In this document: positions 1 through 5,965 of the stretch, one piece after another | Layout: every line of letters starts with the position of its first letter | Numbering within the stretch: position 1 is the stretch's first letter | DNA from: Rhizobiaceae bacterium | Lineage (GTDB): Bacteria > Pseudomonadota > Alphaproteobacteria > Rhizobiales > Rhizobiaceae | Length of the DNA: 7,971 nt | Assembly (NCBI GenBank): GCA_014380965.1 | Contig: JACMIV010000099.1 | Span: forward strand, 1 to 7,971 | Reading direction: 5' to 3' | Translations under genes and position numbers: made by a program | Notes under the pieces: model-generated | The model's input: only the letters and a program-made list of their open reading frames with translations | Database searches by the model: none | Told to the model about the DNA's origin: nothing

Positions 1-571
1 AGGAGAGAACCGGCGGCGCGAAGCTCTCGTCGAAAAGGATCGTCTTGTCGCGCACTTCGAGGATCTTCGCGACCTTGAGGCAGTGGAACCCGGTCTTTGG
101 CGTCGAGCGGACCTCGAAGGAGACGCGGGGATGGGCGACCTCGATCTCCTCCTCCACATGCATCGAGGAGGCGGAATCGACGATCGTCTCGATATCCCGG
201 AGATATCGGCTGCCGCTCATCGCCTGTGGCATGTCGAGCTCGCGCCCGTTGATCGCCGCGGCCGGCATGGTCAGCCAGACGATCTGCTTGTCCGAGCCTT
301 CCGGCACGTCGATCGGCAGCGGTAGCGGGCTCGTGCCAGGCATGTCGAAGGGCGTGCCGTCGGTGAATATGCCGGAGGCGCGGCGCAACCCGAACTTGTT
401 CTGCTGGGCGAGATCCCGGTCGATCTCGATCTGCGCGAAGCCCCAGGGGTAGGGGGTCACGTGCCGCATCCGGCTTTCGATCAGTTGCTCGAAGTATCGG
501 TCGGACTGCTGGAGGTGGTGTTGCCGGAGGAACAGGCCTTCCGACCAGGCCACTTTGCTGTACCAGGACAT
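1..571 (-). CDS. tssK: Type VI secretion baseplate subunit TssK (N-terminal part, 3' end outside window)
   Basis: TssK (also ImpJ/VasE) is a cytoplasmic baseplate protein of the type VI secretion system that links the baseplate to the TssJLM membrane complex. The reading frame opens at an ATG (571-569) and stays open to the left edge, giving 190 codons of a family that is usually about 440-450 residues, so over half is missing. The diagnostic N-terminal block is at residues 7-30: VAWSEGLFLRQHHLQQSDRY corresponds to the usual WSEGLFLRPQHFQQ signature, with P to Q, Q to H and F to L changes. A later block at about residues 165-187 (KVAKILEVRD, then a DESFAPP-like stretch) matches the family pattern of an I-x-E-V strand followed by a D-x-x-F-x-P-P turn. 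The ribosome-binding site is weak: a GGGGG run lies about 12 nt before the ATG. It reads in the same direction as metC, 108 nt downstream of it, so it may head a leftward T6SS operon. The family call is firm; the rest of the cluster cannot be seen. Confidence 0.92.
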   Translation of the reverse strand, partial: MSWYSKVAWSEGLFLRQHHLQQSDRYFEQLIESRMRHVTPYPWGFAQIEIDRDLAQQNKFGLRRASGIFTDGTPFDMPGTSPLPLPIDVPEGSDKQIVWLTMPAAAINGRELDMPQAMSGSRYLRDIETIVDSASSMHVEEEIEVAHPRVSFEVRSTPKTGFHCLKVAKILEVRDKTILFDESFAPPVLS

Positions 572-619
572 CGATGAAGTGGACCCCCGACTGACCTGTC
601 CTCACTAGCCAACGCGCCA

Positions 620-656
620 CGGCCTGTCAAAGCGAAGCTACCGCCGCGACAGGCCG
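620..656. repeat. 9-bp inverted repeat between metC and tssK
   Basis: CGGCCTGTC at 620-628 is exactly complementary to GACAGGCCG at 648-656, separated by 19 nt. The loop could itself form a small AGC/GCT hairpin at 631-639. It lies downstream of the metC stop codon and upstream of the tssK start on the same strand. There is no T-tract on either side, so it is not a textbook intrinsic terminator. It may be an mRNA 3'-end structure or a weak or Rho-assisted terminator for metC. The pairing is seen directly; any role is inference. Confidence 0.5.
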
Positions 657-679
657 CTGCACCTCGCCTCGGCTGCCGC

Positions 680-1864
680 TCAGGCTCCCGCCGCCGCCAT
701 GGCCGCGAAGCCGGTCTCGAGGTCGCGCTGGAGATCGGCCCTGTCCTCGAGCCCGATCTGGAGACGGATGACCTGACCTTCCGGCGAAGCTGTCGCAAGC
801 GTCCTGTCGGAGAGGTCGGCCAGCACCGCGAGGCTCTCGAATCCGCCCCAGGAATAACCGAGGCCGAACAACCGCAGACTGTCGAGAAAGACCGAAGCCT
901 CTCTCACGCCTCCGCCGCGCAGGACGATCGAGAAGAGGCCGCTCGAGCCCTTGAACTGGCGTTTCCAGAGGTCGTGGCCGTCGAAGGAGGGGAGCGCCGG
1001 ATGGAGAACCCCTGCCACCTCGTCGCGCGTCTCCAGCCACTCGGCCAGGGCCAGCGCCGTCTCCTCGTGACGCGCAAGGCGGATGCCCATCGTCTTCAGG
1101 CCGCGCAAAATGAGATAGGTGTCGTCGGGCGCGGCGTTGACGCCGATCGTCATCTGCGTGTCCCGCAGTCTCGGAAAGGTTTCCGCCGTGGCCGAGACGC
1201 TGCCCATCATCACGTCGGAATGGCCGCCGGGATACTTCGTCAGCGCGTGGATCGAGAGGTCGACGCCATGGTCGAGCGGGCGAAAGAACAACGGCGTCGC
1301 CCAGGTGTTGTCGAGCATGGTCACGGCGCCGCCGGCTTTGGCGACAGCCGCCGCGGCCGCAACGTCGATCATCTCGAACGTGTTCGAGCCCGGCGCTTCG
1401 AGGAAGACGACCTTCGTCTGCGGTCGCATCAAAGGCCCGATGCCACCGTCGCGGCCAGGGTGGAAGTACTCGACGTCGATCCCCATGCGACGGAGCACGG
1501 TGTCCGCGAAGCGCCGCGTCGGGCCATAGACGGAATCGACGATCAGCGCGTGATCGCCAGACGACAGGAAGGCGAGCAGCGGGAAAGTGCAGGCGGCGAG
1601 GCCGGAAGGCAGGAGGATCGTGCCGGCCGACCCCTCGAGATCGTCGAGCGTCTCTTCCAGCGCCTTGGTGGTCGGGGTTCCCCAGAGGCCATAGCGATAG
1701 CTATGCGCCCGACGGCGCATGGTGTCGGTGTTCGGAAAGAGCACGGTCGAGGCGTGGACGACGGGCGTGTTGATGAAGCCGTGATAGGCATGCGGGTCGC
1801 CGCCGCCGTGGGAGAGGCGGGTGTTGATCCCGTCGGTGGCCGGGGTATTCTTGAAAGTGCTCAA
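680..1864 (-). CDS. metC: Cystathionine beta-lyase (PLP-dependent Cys/Met metabolism family)
   Basis: This 394-residue protein belongs to the Cys/Met-metabolism PLP enzyme family. Cystathionine beta-lyase cleaves cystathionine to homocysteine, pyruvate and ammonia in the cytoplasm, the penultimate step of methionine synthesis by transsulfuration. The PLP lysine is K210 in the motif ALTKYPGGHSDVMMG, and the aspartate that contacts the pyridine nitrogen is D185 in MLDNTWATPLFF; E. coli MetC uses the same numbers. The PSGLAA turn (86-91) and the SVYGPTRRF block (111-119) are also typical. Length is normal. The start appears to be TTG (1864-1862): the upstream frame meets a TGA at 1888-1886, there is no in-frame ATG before residue 49, and the N-terminus aligns with the family. 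The SD is poor (AAAAGA). One oddity is the phosphate-clamp motif, which reads YGLWGTPTT rather than the more usual YGRRGTPT, so the expected arginine is L60. The gene diverges from aapJ, an arrangement I recall from Rhizobium leguminosarum. Other beta- or gamma-lyase specificities of the family are not excluded. Confidence 0.9.
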   Translation of the reverse strand: MSTFKNTPATDGINTRLSHGGGDPHAYHGFINTPVVHASTVLFPNTDTMRRRAHSYRYGLWGTPTTKALEETLDDLEGSAGTILLPSGLAACTFPLLAFLSSGDHALIVDSVYGPTRRFADTVLRRMGIDVEYFHPGRDGGIGPLMRPQTKVVFLEAPGSNTFEMIDVAAAAAVAKAGGAVTMLDNTWATPLFFRPLDHGVDLSIHALTKYPGGHSDVMMGSVSATAETFPRLRDTQMTIGVNAAPDDTYLILRGLKTMGIRLARHEETALALAEWLETRDEVAGVLHPALPSFDGHDLWKRQFKGSSGLFSIVLRGGGVREASVFLDSLRLFGLGYSWGGFESLAVLADLSDRTLATASPEGQVIRLQIGLEDRADLQRDLETGFAAMAAAGA

Positions 1865-1876
1865 TCTTTTGGCTTT

Positions 1877-1899
1877 CGGTTTGTCTCATGCACAAATCG
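1877..1899 (-). other. Stem-loop in the metC 5' leader
   Basis: CGGTTTGT at 1877-1884 pairs with ACAAATCG at 1892-1899 over 8 bp, including one G-T pair, around a 7-nt loop. Its base is 13 nt upstream of the metC TTG start, so in the metC mRNA it would sit just before a weak ribosome-binding region. I compared the leader with what I remember of the SAM-II riboswitch often found before alphaproteobacterial methionine genes and saw no convincing match. A modest effect on translation initiation is possible but not shown. Confidence 0.4.
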
Positions 1900-1924
1900 T
1901 GGTCAGGCCGATGGAACGGCTGAA

Positions 1925-1954
1925 ATAAAAATCGTCACATGCTTGACCTGCCAA
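1925..1954 (-). promoter_or_regulatory. Candidate sigma70-type promoter of metC
   Basis: On the minus strand a TTGGCA box (1954-1949, 5 of 6 matches to TTGACA) is followed after 18 nt by TTTTAT (1930-1925, 4 of 6 to TATAAT). Transcription would start near 1918 and give a leader of about 54 nt that contains the stem-loop at 1877-1899. It lies back-to-back with the candidate aapJ promoter. This is a by-eye match only. Confidence 0.35.
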
Positions 1955-1982
1955 TTTTTATCGCATGAAATCAAGTGGTGAC
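1934..1982. promoter_or_regulatory. Imperfect inverted repeat spanning the metC/aapJ promoters (possible operator)
   Basis: The arm GTCACATGCTTGA (1934-1946) is mirrored by TCAAGTGGTGAC (1971-1982). Both 5-bp blocks, GTCAC/GTGAC and CTTGA/TCAAG, are exact, and they are separated by 3 nt on one side and 2 nt on the other. The 24-nt centre is AT-rich. The arm centres are about 36 bp apart, roughly three and a half helical turns, and the arms cover both candidate -35 boxes. The layout suits a dimeric or looping regulator acting on both genes. The symmetry is seen; the regulator is unknown. Confidence 0.4.
1943..1971 (+). promoter_or_regulatory. Candidate sigma70-type promoter of the aap operon
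   Basis: TTGACC (1943-1948), preceded by C to give the rhizobial-type CTTGAC, is followed after 17 nt by TGAAAT (1966-1971, 4 of 6 to TATAAT). Transcription would start near 1978, leaving a leader of about 150 nt before aapJ. The -35 box is adjacent to that of the metC candidate on the other strand. The -10 box is weak, so an activator may be needed, or the true promoter may lie elsewhere in 1865-2127. Confidence 0.35.
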
Positions 1983-2114
1983 AATGAGTTCGCAGAGCGG
2001 TCGGCGACGCTGAATTCGGCAACGCTTCCGTCGAAGGCCATCTCTTGCGGCCTGATCGCCTAGACGGGCGACTCGTTTCTAAACACGACAATCAAGACGC
2101 AAGTCTCCGTAACG

Positions 2115-2127
2115 GGAAGGTATCTTC
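2115..2127 (+). promoter_or_regulatory. aapJ ribosome-binding site inside a small hairpin
   Basis: GGAAGG (2115-2120) lies 7 nt before the aapJ ATG at 2128 and fixes the start. GAAG (2116-2119) can pair with CTTC (2124-2127) across a 4-nt loop, so part of the SD could be paired right up to the start codon. A second small stem just upstream (AGAC 2095-2098 with GTCT 2103-2106) has a GCAA loop. Both stems are only 4 bp, so their effect may be minor. Confidence 0.6.
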
Positions 2128-3147
2128 ATGAAACTCAAGCTTCTGACAGCCGCGCTGGGACTGACGGTCGCCGGCGCCGCGGTGACGAGCGCACCAGCGG
2201 CGACCCTCGACGACGTGAAGTCGCGCGGCACCCTCAGATGCGGCGTGAACACGGGTTTGCCCGGCTTCGCCTCGCAGAACGACGCGGGCGCGTGGCAGGG
2301 CCTCGATGTCGATTACTGCAAGGCCGTGGCCGCTGCCGTCTTCGGCGACGTTTCGAAGGTCCAGTACGTGCCGCTCTCGGCTGTCCAGCGCTTCCCGGCG
2401 CTCCAGAACAACGAGATCGACATGCTCGCCCGCAACACGACCTGGACGATGAACCGCGACACGGCGCTCGGCCTCGATTTCGCGGGCATCAACTACTACG
2501 ACGGGCAGGGCTTCATGGTGAAGAAGGAGCTGAACATCAATTCGGCTCTCCAGCTTTCGGGTGCGACCGTCTGTGTCCAGAGCGGCACGACGACCGAACT
2601 GAACCTTGCAGACTACTTCTCGGCCAACAGCATGGAATTCAGCCCCGTCGTCATCGAGGCGCAGGCCGACGTGAACGCGGCCTACGACAGCGGCCGCTGC
2701 GACGTTCTGACGACCGACCAGTCCGGCCTCTACGCCTCCCGCCTCGAGTTGGGCACGCCGGACGACAGCATCGTGCTGCCGGAGATCATTTCCAAGGAGC
2801 CGCTCGGACCCGCCGTGCGCGGCGGCGACTCGCAGTGGCTCGACGTCGTGAAGTGGACGCACAATGCGCTTCTCAACGCCGAGGAACTCGGCATTACGCA
2901 GGCGAATGTCGAGGAGATGAAGGCCTCCCCGAACCCCGAAATTCAGCGCATGCTCGGCGTCGGCTCGACCTTTGGCGCGGATGCGGGTCTCCCGAACGAG
3001 TTCGTGGTGTCGATCATCACGGGCGTCGGCAATTACGGCGAGATCTTCGAGCGCAACATCGGCGCCTCGACCCCGCTCGGCATCGCGCGCGGGCAAAACG
3101 CGCTCTGGACGAAGGGCGGCCTGCAATACGCTCCGCCGATCCGCTGA
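2128..3147 (+). CDS. aapJ: General L-amino acid ABC transporter, periplasmic binding protein AapJ
   Basis: AapJ is the periplasmic solute-binding protein that delivers a broad range of L-amino acids to the AapQMP membrane complex. The 339-residue protein begins with a Sec signal peptide: MKLK, a hydrophobic stretch at about 5-20, and likely cleavage after A24 (SAPA, then ATLDD). The mature part is a family-3 solute-binding domain: the first strand LRCGVNTGLPGF (37-47), the GLDVDYCKAVAAAVFGD block (58-74), the ligand-pocket segment ARNTTWTMNRD (101-111), and QSGTTTELNL (151-160). Four cysteines (38, 64, 149, 191) have the spacing expected for two disulfides, one near each pocket region. Length is normal for AapJ/BztA (about 340). 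It is the first gene of the operon and is followed by a strong stem-loop before aapQ, which fits the usual excess of binding protein over membrane subunits. The sequence closely resembles rhizobial AapJ as I remember it. Confidence 0.96.
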   Translation: MKLKLLTAALGLTVAGAAVTSAPAATLDDVKSRGTLRCGVNTGLPGFASQNDAGAWQGLDVDYCKAVAAAVFGDVSKVQYVPLSAVQRFPALQNNEIDMLARNTTWTMNRDTALGLDFAGINYYDGQGFMVKKELNINSALQLSGATVCVQSGTTTELNLADYFSANSMEFSPVVIEAQADVNAAYDSGRCDVLTTDQSGLYASRLELGTPDDSIVLPEIISKEPLGPAVRGGDSQWLDVVKWTHNALLNAEELGITQANVEEMKASPNPEIQRMLGVGSTFGADAGLPNEFVVSIITGVGNYGEIFERNIGASTPLGIARGQNALWTKGGLQYAPPIR

Positions 3148-3159
3148 TCCTCTGATCGC

Positions 3160-3190
3160 GAAGGCCCGCGCCCCAGGCGCGGGCCTTCTT
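3160..3190 (+). terminator. Strong intercistronic stem-loop after aapJ (partial terminator or mRNA stabiliser)
   Basis: GAAGGCCCGCGCC (3160-3172) is exactly complementary to GGCGCGGGCCTTC (3176-3188), a 13-bp GC-rich stem with a 3-nt loop. It is followed only by a short, interrupted pyrimidine run (TTCATT), so termination is probably partial. It starts 13 nt after the aapJ stop and ends about 60 nt before aapQ. Such structures after a binding-protein gene are known to raise its mRNA level relative to the permease genes; that role here is inferred. Confidence 0.75.
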
Positions 3191-3248
3191 CATTGAAGCG
3201 GTCGTGTCGTCGATCGCCCTTATCGTCTCCGGAGGCTGGCACCGCTTC

Positions 3249-4439
3249 ATGACCGCCGAAACACAACCGCTGCCGCGAGAAAGCTCCCGCGATTCGCTGC
3301 TGACGAACCCCAAGGTGCGCGGCATCGTCGTCCAGGTCGTGCTGTTCGGGGCGATCGCCGCCTTCGCATGGTGGATCATCGACAACACCGCGCGCAACAT
3401 GGCGCAGGCCAACATGGCCTCGGGTTTCGGATTTCTCGGCACGCGGTCAAGCTTCGAAATCGGCCAGGCCATCATCGCCTATTCCAGCGATTCAAGTTAC
3501 GGCCGGGCCATCCTGGTCGGCCTCCTCAACACCCTCGTCATCGCCCTCTCCGGCATCGTGCTCGCGACGATCCTCGGCTTTGTCGTCGGCATTGCACGCC
3601 TGTCGCAGAACTTTCTCGTGCGAAGCCTCGCCACCGTCTATGTCGAGACCTTCCGCAACATTCCGCCGCTGCTCGTCATCCTGTTCTGGTACTTCGGCGT
3701 CCTGTCGCTGCTCCAGGCGCCGCGCAACCTGCCGGTATCCCCGATCGGCGTCTATCTGACCAATCGCGGCCTGCAGATGCCGGCCGCCATATTCGAGCCG
3801 CTGTCGCTCGTCGTTCTCGCGGCCCTCGTCGTCGGCATCGTCGCGTCGGTGATCCTGTCGAAGCGCAACACGGCACACCAGCTCGCGACGGGGGAACGGC
3901 GCAGCCTCCTCGGCCCGGCGCTCGCCCTCATCATCGGCCTTCCGGTCCTCGCGTATGCTGCGACCGGCTTTCCCATCGGCCTCGATTTCCCGACCGCGAC
4001 GCGCTTCAATCTCGTCGGCGGCTTCCAGATCCGGCCGGAATTCATCGCGCTCTTCCTGGCTCTTTCGATCTATACCGGCGCCTTCATCGCCGAGATCGTC
4101 CGCGCCGGCATCCTTTCTGTCTCCAAAGGACAGACGGAGGCGGCGCTCGCGCTGGGTCTGCGCAGGGGACAACTCCTGCGGCTCGTCGTCGTCCCGCAGG
4201 CCTTCCGCGTCATCATCCCGCCGCTCACCAGCCAGTATCTGAACCTCACGAAGAACTCCTCGCTCGGCTTTGCGATCGGCTATCCCGAACTGTATTCGAT
4301 CGGCTCCACCGTCGCGAACCAGGCGGGCCAGACCGTCGAGATCGTCGCGATCTGGATCTGCGCCTATCTCGGCCTCAGCCTCCTCGCCTCCTTCCTCATG
4401 AACATCTTCAACGCTCGCATGGCGTTGGTCGAACGCTGA
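3249..4439 (+). CDS. aapQ: General L-amino acid ABC transporter, permease AapQ
   Basis: AapQ is one of two integral-membrane permease subunits of the AapJQMP importer. From the ATG at 3249 it is 396 residues. I prefer this start because MTAETQPLPR followed by LLTNPKVRGI (17-26) matches the usual AapQ N-terminus and a GGAGG lies upstream (3231-3235), though with a longish 13-nt spacing. An in-frame GTG at 3204 would add 15 residues. Hydrophobic segments are at about 28-46, 88-115, 138-156, 184-203, 221-238, 265-285 and 364-385. The family block NMASGFGFLGTR (55-66) and the permease core with GLLNTL (91-96) and VETFRNIPPLLVILFWY (132-148) are present. The EAA loop that docks on the ATPase runs from E297 to Q317 and includes EAALALG and VVVPQ. 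The region between helices at about 157-260 is the long insertion typical of AapQ compared with short HisQ-type permeases. The gene follows the aapJ stem-loop and precedes aapM by 14 nt. Confidence 0.95.
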   Translation: MTAETQPLPRESSRDSLLTNPKVRGIVVQVVLFGAIAAFAWWIIDNTARNMAQANMASGFGFLGTRSSFEIGQAIIAYSSDSSYGRAILVGLLNTLVIALSGIVLATILGFVVGIARLSQNFLVRSLATVYVETFRNIPPLLVILFWYFGVLSLLQAPRNLPVSPIGVYLTNRGLQMPAAIFEPLSLVVLAALVVGIVASVILSKRNTAHQLATGERRSLLGPALALIIGLPVLAYAATGFPIGLDFPTATRFNLVGGFQIRPEFIALFLALSIYTGAFIAEIVRAGILSVSKGQTEAALALGLRRGQLLRLVVVPQAFRVIIPPLTSQYLNLTKNSSLGFAIGYPELYSIGSTVANQAGQTVEIVAIWICAYLGLSLLASFLMNIFNARMALVER

Positions 4440-4453
4440 CGGGGAGCGAAGCG

Positions 4454-5953
4454 ATGGAAGAACAGGTCGCACGTTTCGTCTCCACCCAGCCGAAGCTGCC
4501 GCTGCCGCCGCCGCCGGGCGAGGTCGGCTTTGCGGCAAAAGTCCGCAAGAGCCTCTTCGCGACGCCGGTGGACGCGGTCCTCACCATCGTCTCCGCGCTC
4601 GTCATCGCCTATGTCGCTGGCAATCTTCTCGAATGGGGCGTGTTCAACGCGACCTTCTTCGGCGCCGACCGCACCGCCTGCGTGCCGCCGGAAGGCGGTC
4701 ATGCCGGCGCTTGCTGGGCTTTCGTCGGCGCGAAGTTCGAGCTCTTCATGTACGGCGTCTATCCCGAGGGCGAGCGCTGGCGGGTGGATCTCCTGCTCCT
4801 GATCCTCGTCGGCCTGGTCGTGCCGATCGCCATTCCCTCCGTCCCATTCAAGCGGCTCAACGCCATTCTGCTCCTCGCGGTCTACCCGTTCGTCGCGCTG
4901 GTGCTCCTGACCGGCGGGCGCTTCGTCCTCTCGGGCGGCGGAGCGGCCTTCTTCATGGCGGTCGCGGCGGCAGCGACGCTCTTTGCGGCAAGCGGCAAGG
5001 TCGGCTTCAGATGGAGCGCGCCGCTCGTGCGCGTCGCAGGCGGCCTTCTCGTCGCGGCGCTCCTGGCGCTGCTCGCGGCGGTCTTGATCGACAGCGATCA
5101 GATGCTGTTCCTCAATCTACGGTTTTCGGTTCTGAGCGTGGCAGCCTTCGCGGCCTCTCTCTTCTCGGTCGGCGCAACCGTCGCTTCCGCCATGTCGAGC
5201 CTCGAAACCAAGCGCGACGCGGCCAAGCTGCTCGTTCCCTTCGCCGCAATCGTTGCCATCATCGCCTTCATGACCACCAATCTCGGCCTTTCGCCGGTTG
5301 CGACGAACTCCTGGGGCGGCCTCCTGCTCACCCTCGTCGTCGCGATCTCCGGCATCGTCGCCTCGCTGCCGCTTGGCATCCTTCTGGCTCTGGGGCGCAG
5401 GTCCGAGATGCCGATCGTCAAGCTCTTCTCGGTCATGTTCATCGAGTTCTGGCGCGGCATCCCGCTGATCACCGTGCTTTTCATGGCGAACTTCATGCTG
5501 CCGCTGTTCCTGCCGGCGGGCGTCTCCTTCGACCAGCTGTTGCGCGTTCTCGTCGGCGTCGCGCTGTTCTCGGCGGCCTATATGGCCGAGGTCATCCGCG
5601 GCGGGCTCCAGGCGATCCCGAAGGGCCAGTACGAAGGCGCCGACGCCATGGCGCTGACCTATTGGCAGAAGATGCGGATGATCATCCTGCCGCAGGCGCT
5701 GAAGCTCGTCATTCCCGGCATCGTCAACACGTTCATCGGCCTGTTCAAGGACACGAGCCTCGTCGCCGCCGTCGGCCTTGCCGATCTCCTCGGACAGGTG
5801 CGCCGCGGCTTCTCGGACCCGAACTGGTCGACGGAGCAGACCCCGGCGACGGGCCTCGTCTTCGCCGCCTTCGTCTTCTGGATCTTCTGTTTCTTGATGT
5901 CGCGCTATTCCGTCTTCATGGAGCGGCGTCTCGACACCGCGCACAAACGATAA
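4454..5953 (+). CDS. aapM: General L-amino acid ABC transporter, permease AapM, with an extended membrane block
   Basis: AapM is the second permease subunit. Translation starts at ATG 4454, with GGGGAG (4441-4446) 7 nt upstream, and gives 499 residues; the open frame extends further upstream but only as a shadow of aapQ. The N-terminal half has the AapM hallmarks: a helix at about 41-60, a periplasmic loop with DRTACVPP and GACWAFVGAKF (72-95, C76 and C87) and YPEGERWR (103-110), and two helices at about 112-130 and 136-153. The permease core starts near WGGLLLTL (287-294), passes EFWRGIPLITVLFM (331-344), and has the EAA loop at 394-414 (EGADAMAL, then MIILPQ). It ends in FMERRLDTAHKR, as in rhizobial AapM. 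The AapM proteins I remember have about 380-400 residues and join the third helix to the core by a short linker. Here residues of about 158-283 fill that place and contain four further hydrophobic segments (about 163-180, 189-212, 222-246, 256-275). The frame is unbroken across the block. The aapP start follows 12 nt after the stop. Confidence 0.95.
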   Translation: MEEQVARFVSTQPKLPLPPPPGEVGFAAKVRKSLFATPVDAVLTIVSALVIAYVAGNLLEWGVFNATFFGADRTACVPPEGGHAGACWAFVGAKFELFMYGVYPEGERWRVDLLLLILVGLVVPIAIPSVPFKRLNAILLLAVYPFVALVLLTGGRFVLSGGGAAFFMAVAAAATLFAASGKVGFRWSAPLVRVAGGLLVAALLALLAAVLIDSDQMLFLNLRFSVLSVAAFAASLFSVGATVASAMSSLETKRDAAKLLVPFAAIVAIIAFMTTNLGLSPVATNSWGGLLLTLVVAISGIVASLPLGILLALGRRSEMPIVKLFSVMFIEFWRGIPLITVLFMANFMLPLFLPAGVSFDQLLRVLVGVALFSAAYMAEVIRGGLQAIPKGQYEGADAMALTYWQKMRMIILPQALKLVIPGIVNTFIGLFKDTSLVAAVGLADLLGQVRRGFSDPNWSTEQTPATGLVFAAFVFWIFCFLMSRYSVFMERRLDTAHKR

Positions 5954-5965
5954 GGACAACCACCC

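Noticed and set aside
974..1981. Long plus-strand open frame (335 codons) opposite metC
   Set aside because: It is the mirror of metC in GC-rich DNA. Its translation is rich in Arg, Glu and Asp, with no family motif, while metC on the other strand has a full set of catalytic motifs.
1865..1982. SAM-II type riboswitch in front of metC
   Set aside because: I looked because alphaproteobacterial methionine genes often have one. The leader lacks the conserved loop and pseudoknot elements I remember, and the inverted repeat lies upstream of the likely transcription start.
1903..2091. Minus-strand 62-codon open frame in the metC-aapJ gap
   Set aside because: It has no SD, no recognisable motif, lies across the candidate promoters, and has the composition of random GC-rich sequence.
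2092..3126. Long minus-strand open frame (344 codons) opposite aapJ
   Set aside because: It is an antisense shadow of aapJ. Its composition is Arg/Val/Ala/Asp-biased without domains, and AapJ is unmistakable in sequence.
3204..3248. GTG start giving AapQ 15 extra residues
   Set aside because: The added residues do not resemble the family N-terminus, and the ATG at 3249 gives the expected start with a GGAGG upstream. It is kept only as an alternative.
3368..4453. Upstream in-frame extension of aapM through aapQ, suggesting an 861-residue protein
   Set aside because: The part before 4454 is an out-of-frame reading of aapQ, full of Arg, His and Pro. A good SD and the AapM N-terminus support ATG 4454.
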